Below are positions 1-5,239 of a stretch of DNA of 5,929 nt, piece by piece. The number at the start of each line of letters is the position of its first letter. Position 1 is the stretch's first letter. The stretch is from Bacteroidota bacterium. GTDB lineage: Bacteria > Bacteroidota > Bacteroidia > Bacteroidales > Paludibacteraceae. Location: positions 1-5,929 of the forward strand of contig JAFNAU010000131.1 of NCBI GenBank assembly GCA_017860335.1, written 5' to 3'. The position numbers were made by a program, and so were the translations under genes. The notes beneath the pieces are model-generated. The model was not told the origin of the DNA. It saw nothing but the letters and a program-made list of their open reading frames with translations, and did no database searches.

Positions 1-792
1 GAAAAAGAGACCGTGCCCGTCACAAAGTCGTTTAGCCTGGAGCACGAAATCCGCTTCGATAAGGTAAGTTACCGCTACGAAAACAGTCAGCGCGATGTTC
101 TGAAAGAGGTATCGTTACACATCCCGACCGGAAAGACGGTTGCACTGGTGGGGAAAAACGGTTCCGGTAAAACGACGCTGGTCAAGTTACTGTGCGGATT
201 TTATCATCCCGAAAGCGGCGCAATACTGATTGATGGAGTGGATACCCGTCTCATCGGACAACAGGAAATTTGTGAACATGTAGCTGCTGTTTTCCAGGAC
301 TTCGCGTTATATCAGGTTTCAGCCATGCAGAATATACTTCTCGGGGATGTCGGGAGAAATCCGGATGCCGATAAAGCCCGAAAGGCTGCAGCAGTTGCCG
401 GAATAGATGAAACTCTCGAAAAACTACCCAACGGATATCAGACCCTGCTGGGAAATCTGTTTGAAGGAAGCGAGGAACTGAGCATCGGACAATGGCAGAA
501 AATGGCAATAGCTAGAGCTTTTTACCGGGATGCACCATTGCTGCTTATGGATGAACCATCGAGTGCGCTCGATGCAGCCTCCGAAAGTCAACTGATTGTC
601 AAGCTGAAAGAACTTTCACGCAACCGGACTTCGCTCATCATCAGCCACAGGCTCAGTACCGTGCAATGGGCTGACATTATTTATCTGCTTAATGAAGGTG
701 AAGTGGCGGAACAGGGTACACATGCCGAACTGATGGAACTGAAAGGGAAGTATTACACTTTATTTACCACCGGAAGAGAGAAAGAGAGTTGA
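1..792 (+). CDS. ABC exporter, C-terminal ATP-binding domain (5' end outside the window)
   Basis: This is the nucleotide-binding domain of an ABC transporter that powers export across the inner membrane by ATP hydrolysis. The frame is open to the left edge (codons E-K-E-T precede the GTG at 13), so the GTG is probably internal and the membrane domain lies upstream. Counting from that GTG, the motifs are Walker A GKNGSGKTT (47-55), Q-loop Q95, signature LSIGQ (156-160), Walker B LLLMDEP (176-182), D-loop SALD (184-187) and switch H212. All catalytic residues are present, so the domain should be active. The signature has Ile in place of the usual first Gly and continues as QWQK. The segment before Walker A (IRFDKVSYRY) is typical of MsbA/HlyB-type exporters with fused membrane and ATPase domains. 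The substrate cannot be told: a peptide, lipid or polysaccharide precursor are all possible. About 190 bases and a new promoter-like box separate it from the polysaccharide export genes, so a shared role is not shown. Confidence 0.93.
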   Translation, partial: EKETVPVTKSFSLEHEIRFDKVSYRYENSQRDVLKEVSLHIPTGKTVALVGKNGSGKTTLVKLLCGFYHPESGAILIDGVDTRLIGQQEICEHVAAVFQDFALYQVSAMQNILLGDVGRNPDADKARKAAAVAGIDETLEKLPNGYQTLLGNLFEGSEELSIGQWQKMAIARAFYRDAPLLLMDEPSSALDAASESQLIVKLKELSRNRTSLIISHRLSTVQWADIIYLLNEGEVAEQGTHAELMELKGKYYTLFTTGREKES

Positions 793-931
793 GAATTGCA
801 GGTTGAAATGTACCTATATGACAACTTGAGAATCAATAACTCATAACTAGTAACAAATAATAGATTATTCATCATTTAATTTTTAGTTCGTAAAAAATCA
901 TTTTTTTATAGGGAGGTTGGACGGAATTTCT

Positions 932-939
932 TACTTTTG
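932..939 (+). promoter_or_regulatory. Bacteroidales-type -7 box (TACTTTTG) upstream of the export genes
   Basis: TACTTTTG matches the TAnnTTTG -7 element of the Bacteroides primary sigma factor. It lies 44 bases before the ATG at 984, so a transcript would begin near 945 with a leader of about 40 bases. The expected -33 TTTG is not evident at the right spacing; only a T-run at 901-907 lies roughly there. A second partial copy, TACTTTG, follows directly at 940-946. The leader is very AT-rich (TATATATATACATTT just before the start) and has no Shine-Dalgarno sequence, as is usual in this phylum. The box would make the export pair an independent unit from the ABC gene. Confidence 0.5.
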
Positions 940-983
940 TACTTTGTTTTCATTATGAAGTAATTATTTATATATATACATTT

Positions 984-1808
984 ATGAACCAAAAATCTTT
1001 TCTGTTGTCAGTTTTGTTTACCGCATTGCTTTTATTTATGGGATGCAAAGCTCCCAAAGATATTGCCTATCTGCAGGGAGCAGGAAAACCAGCACTGATA
1101 GACTCCGCTATCATGGCTCCCATACCCGATGCCGTGATTAAAAAAGGCGATTTGCTTATCATTACAGTTAATTCCGTTACACCCGAACTATCCCGACCGT
1201 TTAATCTTTCCCTGTTACCTACAACGGGAATGGGAGAATATAGTCAGATAAATGCTCTGGCAACTTCAAACGGTTCGGGAAGTCTGCAAAATTATCTGGT
1301 TGACAATCAGGGCTTCATAACCTTTCCGCTGGTAGGCAAGATTGCTGCTGAAGGAATGAGTAAAAATGCATTATCGGAAAAAATAAGAAGTCAGATATAT
1401 CCCCGATATATTACTGAAGAACCAATTATCAACATCCGTTACGCAGATTTCAGTATTTCGGTATTGGGGGAAGTCAGTCGTCCCGGATCGTTCCGCATCA
1501 ACAATGAAAGCTGTTCGGTGCTTGAAGCGCTTGCACTGGCAGGCGACCTGAGTATAAACGGTAAGAGAGACAATGTGCTGTTAATCCGTCAGACGGGCGA
1601 CACCCGCGAAACTGTCCGGTTAGATTTGCGCGATAAACATCTGATAAACTCCCCTTACTACTTTCTGCAGCAGAACGATGTGCTTTATGTGCAGCCATCG
1701 GATACCAAAGCACGGAGTTCGAAGATTGGTACTGCCGAAACGCTATCGCTGTCGGTGGTAAGTACACTCATTTCGCTCACTACGCTTATCATCTCCATTG
1801 CCAAATAG
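984..1808 (+). CDS. Wza-like polysaccharide export outer-membrane lipoprotein (Poly_export/SLBB)
   Basis: By family this is the outer-membrane channel through which capsule or exopolysaccharide leaves the cell, working with the inner-membrane kinase encoded next. The 274-residue protein starts with a lipoprotein signal: a hydrophobic stretch at 6-19 and a lipobox FMGC with lipidated Cys21. The Phe at -3 is less usual than Leu. A polysaccharide export domain follows at about 45-150, with VIKKGDLLIITV (51-62) and the YLVDNQGFITFPLVG segment (104-118). One SLBB-like domain spans about 155-235, beginning SVLGEVSRPGSFRI (159-172) and ending in LQQNDVLYV (218-226). The C-terminus (about 250-272) is a hydrophobic helix rich in Ser, Thr and Leu. 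In E. coli Wza the C-terminal helices form the outer-membrane pore, and this one could do the same. The protein is shorter than E. coli Wza (about 380 residues) and has fewer SLBB repeats, which I recall as common in Bacteroidota. The ATG at 984 is chosen because it gives the complete signal peptide. Confidence 0.92.
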   Translation: MNQKSFLLSVLFTALLLFMGCKAPKDIAYLQGAGKPALIDSAIMAPIPDAVIKKGDLLIITVNSVTPELSRPFNLSLLPTTGMGEYSQINALATSNGSGSLQNYLVDNQGFITFPLVGKIAAEGMSKNALSEKIRSQIYPRYITEEPIINIRYADFSISVLGEVSRPGSFRINNESCSVLEALALAGDLSINGKRDNVLLIRQTGDTRETVRLDLRDKHLINSPYYFLQQNDVLYVQPSDTKARSSKIGTAETLSLSVVSTLISLTTLIISIAK

Positions 1809-1826
1809 AAAATAAATTAACTCTCA

Positions 1827-1842
1827 ACAGGATAACTCCTGT
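1827..1842 (+). other. Small hairpin between the Wza-like and Wzc-like genes
   Basis: ACAGGA-TAAC-TCCTGT forms a perfect 6-bp stem with a 4-base loop in the 68-base gap between the two export genes. No T-run follows, so it is not a standard terminator. If real it could trim or attenuate the shared transcript and set the ratio of channel to kinase, but a stem this short can also arise by chance. No TAnnTTTG box lies in the gap, which supports co-transcription of the two genes. Confidence 0.25.
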
Positions 1843-1876
1843 GTTTATCTCTTTCTGAAATATAACTGATAATAGC

Positions 1877-4270
1877 ATGGACAATAATATATATGACCTT
1901 CTGGAAGAAGCTTCGTTAAGACAGGAAAACAATCAGAGCCCTATTGACTGGCGTGAACTGATCGAAAAAGTATTGGAATACTGGAAATGGATTGTTCTTT
2001 GTGTGGTGGTGGCACTCATAACGGGTTACCTGTATAACAGGAAGCAAACGGATTTGTATTCGATAAAAACCTCAATGCTGCTACAGGACCAGTCCAAGAG
2101 CAGCGGGATGAATGAAATGTCGCTGTTGCGCCAGTTGGAAGGAGCGGGTCTCCGTAGTGGTACTAACTATTCTTTTCTGAACAATGAGAATGCAGTACTG
2201 CGTTCGTCGCTGCTGATGAAAAATGTGGTCAATCAGCTGGAACTTTACACCGATTATACCACCGCGCGTTTCCTGAAAAAGAAGGATTTGTACACCTCAT
2301 CGCCGTTATTACTCACCATCGACAGCGTAAGCCTTAATAAACTTAAGGATTTACTCATTCTGAAAGTTACTCCCGACGGAAAAGGTTACGGCGTGGAAGG
2401 TGAATACGATGGGACCGATTTCGAACAACACGTGTCATCTTTGCCGGCCGAAATAAAAACACCTGCAGGAGTGGTGTTTCTCAATGCCCGCGCCGGTGCA
2501 GAGAAAACAAAAGAAACGATTACCATCACTGTGCGAAATCCTGCGGCTACCGCAAAATACTACGCCAATACGGTACTGAAAACAGACCTGAACAACAAGG
2601 ATAAGGTGGATGTGATTGACTTGTCGGTGAGTGTTTCCAATGTTCAAAAAGGGAAGGATATCCTGAATACACTGATCAATGATTACAATCAGGATGCAAT
2701 TGATCAGGTAAACAAGTCGGCAAACAATACCGCGATGTTTATCGACAGCCGTTTACAGATTATCTACGGCGAACTGAGTGATGAAGAGAAAAGAGTGGAG
2801 AACTACAAGCAATCCAACAATATGACCAATGTAGAATCGGATGTCGCGCTTTATCTGCAACAGGGCGACCGGTTTAACCAGGAACTGATGGAGGTCGAAA
2901 CCCAGTTGAAGCTCATCCGTTTTGTGGAGGATTTTATTAAAGATCCTGCCAATAATTCTTCACCCATCCCTAATCTGGGAGTAAAGGATAATGGATTGAC
3001 TTCGGTTATTCAGGAATACAATCAGGCTATCATTACCCGTGAACGCATCGCCGCCGGGTCATCGGCCGAAAATCCGGTACTGCGCGATCTGAATAAACAG
3101 ATAGAATTGGGTCGGAACGCTATACGGACCACTATAGCCAACAACCGCAGGGGCCTGGAAATTTCGCGAAGAGATTACAGCTCGCGTAACTCGGAAGCGC
3201 AGGCTCGTATCAACGCGTTGCCGCGACAGGAAAGGGAATTTCTGGATATCAAGCGTCAGCAGCAGGTAAAGGAATCGCTTTATGTATTCCTACTTCAGAA
3301 ACGCGAAGAAGCTTCTCTTACAATGGCGGTGACTGTACCTAAAGGACGCGTTCTCGACAATCCCGATTATGCCGGAAAAATAGCGCCGAACAGTAAAATG
3401 ATTATGCTGGTATTCTTTATGCTCGGATTGCTGCTGCCACTGGCTTTTATTTTTCTGAAGGATATGCTTCAGACCAAACTGACCACCCGCAAGCAAGTTG
3501 AGAAAATGACTGATGTACCTGTTCTGTCCGAGTTGTCGCACAATACCACCGGTCTTCGCGTAATTGACCACCGTGCCTTCAACGATTCTAACGTTGAGTT
3601 GTTCCGCCTGCTCCGAACAAAACTGAACTTTGTACTACAACAACCGACTCAGAAAGTGGTGACTGTAACCTCTACTGAACCGGGAGAAGGTAAATCGTAC
3701 GTTGCCATCAACTTGGCCATTAACCTCTCGCTTTCGCAAAAAAAAGTCATTCTACTTGGCGCTGATATCCGTAAACCTCAGCTTAAAAATTATTTGAAGA
3801 TGAATCTGGTAGATTTGGGGCTGACCAGCTTTTTCTCCGGACAGGTAAACGATTATCATACCCTCATTAACAGCCTGGAAGATTATCCTGATTTGCATGT
3901 GATTATCGGAGGTATTGTACCCCCCAATCCCAACGAACTGCTGATGAGCGACAGGCTGGATTTCCTGATTACCGAACTCCGCAAGGAATATGACTACATC
4001 ATTCTTGATACAGCGCCTGTCGGGGTTGTTTCCGATACATTTGTCATTAACCGTGTTTCGGATATCTCACTGTACGTATTCCGCATGAACTACTCCGACA
4101 AACGAAACATCGATTACTTGAACCATGTAGTGGATGACAAAACACTGACACGTCCATATATTGTGCTGAACGACCTGGATATTGAAGCGAAATACTCCTA
4201 TCGCAAAGGCTATGGATATGGTTACGGGTATTATTACGGTCACAACAAATTAAAAGAACAAACCGAATAA
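1877..4270 (+). CDS. Wzc-like polysaccharide co-polymerase with cytoplasmic BY-type tyrosine kinase domain
   Basis: This is an inner-membrane protein that by family controls polysaccharide chain length and gates export through the Wza channel; its kinase autophosphorylates on tyrosine. The 797 residues hold: a cytoplasmic N-terminus and Wzz domain start (22-36, IDWRELIEKVLEYW); membrane helix 1 (about 38-54); a long periplasmic region (55-505) with helical, coiled-coil-like parts around 285-350 and 375-465, ending in the GNVR-type segment PRQEREFLDIKRQQ (449-462); helix 2 (508-527); and the kinase. The kinase shows the E574-x-x-R577-x-x-R580 oligomerisation motif, Walker A STEPGEGKS (599-607), Walker A' LLGADIR (626-632), PPNPNELL (682-689) and Walker B IILDTAP (708-714). 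The C-terminus carries eight tyrosines (773, 775, 779, 781, 783, 785-787), the expected autophosphorylation cluster. In Walker A' the first of the two usual Asp is Gly628, while Asp630 is kept. Length and fused architecture match proteobacterial Wzc (about 720 residues), slightly longer. The partner phosphatase is not in the window. Confidence 0.94.
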   Translation: MDNNIYDLLEEASLRQENNQSPIDWRELIEKVLEYWKWIVLCVVVALITGYLYNRKQTDLYSIKTSMLLQDQSKSSGMNEMSLLRQLEGAGLRSGTNYSFLNNENAVLRSSLLMKNVVNQLELYTDYTTARFLKKKDLYTSSPLLLTIDSVSLNKLKDLLILKVTPDGKGYGVEGEYDGTDFEQHVSSLPAEIKTPAGVVFLNARAGAEKTKETITITVRNPAATAKYYANTVLKTDLNNKDKVDVIDLSVSVSNVQKGKDILNTLINDYNQDAIDQVNKSANNTAMFIDSRLQIIYGELSDEEKRVENYKQSNNMTNVESDVALYLQQGDRFNQELMEVETQLKLIRFVEDFIKDPANNSSPIPNLGVKDNGLTSVIQEYNQAIITRERIAAGSSAENPVLRDLNKQIELGRNAIRTTIANNRRGLEISRRDYSSRNSEAQARINALPRQEREFLDIKRQQQVKESLYVFLLQKREEASLTMAVTVPKGRVLDNPDYAGKIAPNSKMIMLVFFMLGLLLPLAFIFLKDMLQTKLTTRKQVEKMTDVPVLSELSHNTTGLRVIDHRAFNDSNVELFRLLRTKLNFVLQQPTQKVVTVTSTEPGEGKSYVAINLAINLSLSQKKVILLGADIRKPQLKNYLKMNLVDLGLTSFFSGQVNDYHTLINSLEDYPDLHVIIGGIVPPNPNELLMSDRLDFLITELRKEYDYIILDTAPVGVVSDTFVINRVSDISLYVFRMNYSDKRNIDYLNHVVDDKTLTRPYIVLNDLDIEAKYSYRKGYGYGYGYYYGHNKLKEQTE

Positions 4271-4295
4271 CCGGATGTAATAAATATATCACAAT

Positions 4296-4328
4296 AAAGC
4301 GTCGGAAAATCTCCAACGCTTTTTTTTT
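4296..4328 (+). terminator. Rho-independent terminator after the Wzc-like gene
   Basis: AAAGCGT (4296-4302) pairs with ACGCTTT (4316-4322). After one C/A mismatch, GGA (4304-4306) pairs with TCC (4312-4314) around a 5-base loop. Nine consecutive T residues (4320-4328) overlap and follow the right arm. It begins 25 bases after the stop codon and should end the export-gene transcript, so the unit contains no gene after the kinase. Confidence 0.88.
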
Positions 4329-4518
4329 ATGAAAATGAAATTGAAGAGAAACATCATTTCCTGAAATCTGTAAGCTGCATAAAAAAGAGTTGACAAATAA
4401 AATTCAAACAACTGAAAGGGTTATGAAATCGTATTGATTTTTATCCATATCACTTCTGTCCGATAAAATTTAATATATTAACGTGAGTTCGGTATAAGAT
4501 ATGCTTTATTTGTATGAA
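4329..4518. other. AT-rich intergenic stretch with no recognised gene
   Basis: No open frame of useful length or RNA gene was found here. The only structured items are the perfect palindrome TTAATATATTAA (4470-4481) and, beside it, ACGTGAGTTCGGTATAAG (4481-4498). The latter has the feel of a transposon-end or flank sequence from Bacteroidales, but I cannot tie it to a named element and no transposase fragment is present. Confidence 0.4.
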
Positions 4519-4674
4519 AATAAGGCAATAAGGTTCAGATAGTATACAAATTTAAATGCTACTAAGGTTGAAATATAAAAAATAAGGTCTTTTATCGCAT
4601 CTAAGAACCTTATTTCTTTGGATAAACCTTAGTAGTAATCCGAATAACAGGATATAAGACCTTATTACCTTATT
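4519..4674. repeat. Three-tier nested inverted repeat built on AATAAGG/CCTTATT
   Basis: Three nested pairings can be drawn in 156 bases. Outer: AATAAGGCAATAAGG (4519-4533) with CCTTATTACCTTATT (4660-4674), 14 of 15 paired. Middle: CTACTAAGGTT (4559-4569) with AACCTTAGTAG (4625-4635), 11 of 11. Inner: AAATAAGGTCTT (4580-4591) with AAGAACCTTATTT (4603-4615), 12 pairs with one bulged A and an 11-base loop. The 7-mer AATAAGG occurs three times on the left half and its complement three times on the right. A competing pairing also exists: 4581-4596 with 4651-4666, 15 of 16 positions. No protein is encoded. Possible identities are a MITE-like or REP-like element, a recombinase target, or a folded RNA. 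Confidence 0.8.
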
Positions 4675-4690
4675 GCTTATCAAACTCCCA

Positions 4691-4698
4691 TAACTTTG
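4691..4698 (+). promoter_or_regulatory. Candidate -7 box (TAACTTTG) facing the structured intergenic region
   Basis: TAACTTTG is an exact TAnnTTTG match, 17 bases after the nested inverted repeat. No clear TTTG lies 19-21 bases upstream, where the repeat's right arm sits. A transcript from here would start near 4705 and could run through the hairpin cluster to the terminator at 4969-5008, about 300 bases. This is a motif match only. Confidence 0.35.
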
Positions 4699-4732
4699 AA
4701 TGTGAGGTTGTTTATTTCGAATTCACATTATA

Positions 4733-4749
4733 TTGCCACTCTGTGGCAA
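4733..4749. repeat. Perfect 7-bp hairpin TTGCCAC-TCT-GTGGCAA
   Basis: Seven contiguous pairs close a 3-base loop. Its GCCAC and TCTGTGGC halves recur further right at 4786-4790 and 4815-4821, where a 24-base segment carrying a perfect palindrome separates them. The two sites look like related copies, the second one expanded. Confidence 0.6.
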
Positions 4750-4790
4750 GAAATCCTATTTTTTACATCTTACTACAAAGATTTAGCCAC

Positions 4791-4806
4791 TTCCGACATG
4801 TCGGAA
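4791..4806. repeat. 16-base perfect palindrome TTCCGACATGTCGGAA
   Basis: The sequence equals its own reverse complement over 16 bases. It is enclosed by AGCCAC (4785-4790) on the left and GTGGCT (4817-4822) on the right. As DNA it has the symmetry of a dimeric regulator operator; as RNA it would form a 6-bp stem with a CATG loop inside a longer arm. No regulator gene is nearby. Confidence 0.75.
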
Positions 4807-4824
4807 TGTACCATCTGTGGCTGT

Positions 4825-4845
4825 TTTGGCAACAGCGTTGCTAAA
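4825..4845. repeat. 9-bp hairpin TTTGGCAAC-AGC-GTTGCTAAA
   Basis: Nine pairs, one of them G-T at 4828/4842, close a 3-base loop. No T-run follows, so it is not a terminator. It is the last clear stem of the hairpin cluster before the weakly structured stretch leading to the terminator. Confidence 0.55.
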
Positions 4846-4968
4846 TATTTGTTGCGATCTGGTAAGGACAGGAAAGCAAGCCCCGGCAGTGTATAACATT
4901 CTTATCTGCTTCTATTACAGCAAATTTCAGACGTTTTTGTGTTTTGTATCGAACAACAATATATCCAT

Positions 4969-5008
4969 ATACAAAAAAATCCCCGATAACTCAGGGATTT
5001 TTTTGTAT
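4969..5008. terminator. Bidirectional rho-independent terminator
   Basis: ATACAAAAAAATCCC (4969-4983) pairs perfectly with GGGATTTTTTTGTAT (4994-5008), a 15-bp stem around a 10-base loop. Each strand ends with a run of seven T after its GGGA, so it can work in both directions. Rightward it would end any transcript from the intergenic region; leftward it would end the minus-strand unit of the secreted protein and the 59-residue protein, whose stop codon lies 27 bases away. The AT half of the stem doubles as the U-tract. Confidence 0.85.
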
Positions 5009-5009
5009 T

Positions 5010-5023
5010 CCCCCTTCAGGGGG
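5010..5023. repeat. C5-TTCA-G5 hairpin beside the terminator
   Basis: CCCCC (5010-5014) and GGGGG (5019-5023) form a five-pair GC stem with a TTCA loop, between the small minus-strand gene and the bidirectional terminator. On the minus strand it follows the stop codon by 11 bases and could protect the 3' end of that transcript or pause polymerase. Similar C/G hairpins are dispersed in Bacteroidota intergenic DNA as far as I recall; only one copy is seen here. Confidence 0.55.
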
Positions 5024-5034
5024 TAAAGAGGTAT

Positions 5035-5214
5035 CTACGCCATCTTGTAGGGATCGTCGGTGGGATGTGTCGAAGCTTTTGACCAGTTCGGTTCTTCTGC
5101 CGGATTTGTATCCGATGCAAGTTGCAGTGATATTTCATTATCCAACCGGATTAACTCAATCAGAGGAACACGATAAGTCCGTCTTTCTTTATTTTCTTTT
5201 GTTGTTGTTTTCAT
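5035..5214 (-). CDS. Small 59-residue Bacteroidales protein downstream of a T9SS substrate gene
   Basis: An open frame from ATG (complement of 5212-5214) to TAG (complement of 5035-5037) encodes 59 residues. The N-terminus is basic (K2, K6, K9, R11, R12, R15), followed by YRVPLIELIRLDNEISL (14-30), then a polar, Pro- and acid-rich tail ending DDPYKMA (53-59). There is no signal peptide or membrane segment. The pattern Y-x-x-P-x-I-E-x-I-x-L-D-x-E-I-S-L with a C-terminal D-P-[YF]-K resembles short uncharacterised proteins that I recall from Bacteroidales, often beside large surface-protein genes; no biochemical role is known to me. It begins 25 bases after the stop of the T9SS substrate gene, on the same strand, and is followed by a terminator, so the two are probably co-transcribed. 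The codon use looks ordinary and the family motif argues for a real gene despite the length. A role in making or secreting its neighbour is inference from position only. Confidence 0.78.
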   Translation of the reverse strand: MKTTTKENKERRTYRVPLIELIRLDNEISLQLASDTNPAEEPNWSKASTHPTDDPYKMA

Positions 5215-5239
5215 ATCGCTTTTCTGTTAAGTGTTGGAC

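Larger units (their letters stand above)
4699..4968 (+). other. Structured non-coding region, candidate small RNA or decayed element
   Basis: The region lies between a promoter-like box (4691-4698) and a strong terminator (4969-5008). It holds several short perfect pairings in a row: AATGTGA (4699-4705) with TCACATT (4723-4729); TTGCCAC (4733-4739) with GTGGCAA (4743-4749); AGCCAC (4785-4790) with GTGGCT (4817-4822) around a palindrome; and TTTGGCAAC (4825-4833) with GTTGCTAAA (4837-4845). Its frames are short or lack a credible start. The part after about 4850 (including AAGCAAGCCCCGGCAG, 4875-4890) pairs less obviously. A transcribed structured RNA of about 300 nucleotides fits this layout, but I do not recognise a named RNA family. 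A remnant of a mobile element is the main alternative. Confidence 0.35.

Noticed and set aside
789..833. Direct repeat TTGAGAAT at 789-796 and 826-833
   Set aside because: Only 8 bases long, in AT-rich DNA and partly inside the stop codon of the ABC gene; chance is sufficient.
892..909. AT-only hairpin (AAAAAATCATTTTTT) after the ABC transporter gene as a terminator
   Set aside because: The stem has no GC pairs and would be too weak; it is more likely upstream AT-rich DNA of the promoter.
4860..4890. GG-rich stretch GGTAAGGACAGGAAAGCAAG and following bases, slightly like the SRP RNA tip
   Set aside because: The pairing expected for the SRP helix 8 with its GGAA loop cannot be drawn, so the likeness is superficial.
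4696..4896. Plus-strand 66-codon frame starting at TTG
   Set aside because: The start overlaps the promoter-like box, no ATG start fits, no domain is recognisable, and the frame crosses all the hairpins, whose sequence constraints explain the open frame better.
4773..4901. Minus-strand 43-codon open stretch through the hairpin cluster, with an ATG (4812-4814) giving only 13 residues
   Set aside because: Too short, no start near its beginning, and both strands are open here. It could be a fragment of a decayed gene, but nothing supports translation.
4817..5026. Plus-strand 69-codon frame running through the terminator
   Set aside because: It reads through the 15-bp terminator stem and into the C5/G5 hairpin, with a low-complexity product and no recognisable motif.
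4329..5034. CRISPR array or tRNA gene in the intergenic region
   Set aside because: The repeats are inverted rather than evenly spaced direct repeats, and no T-arm or cloverleaf can be found.
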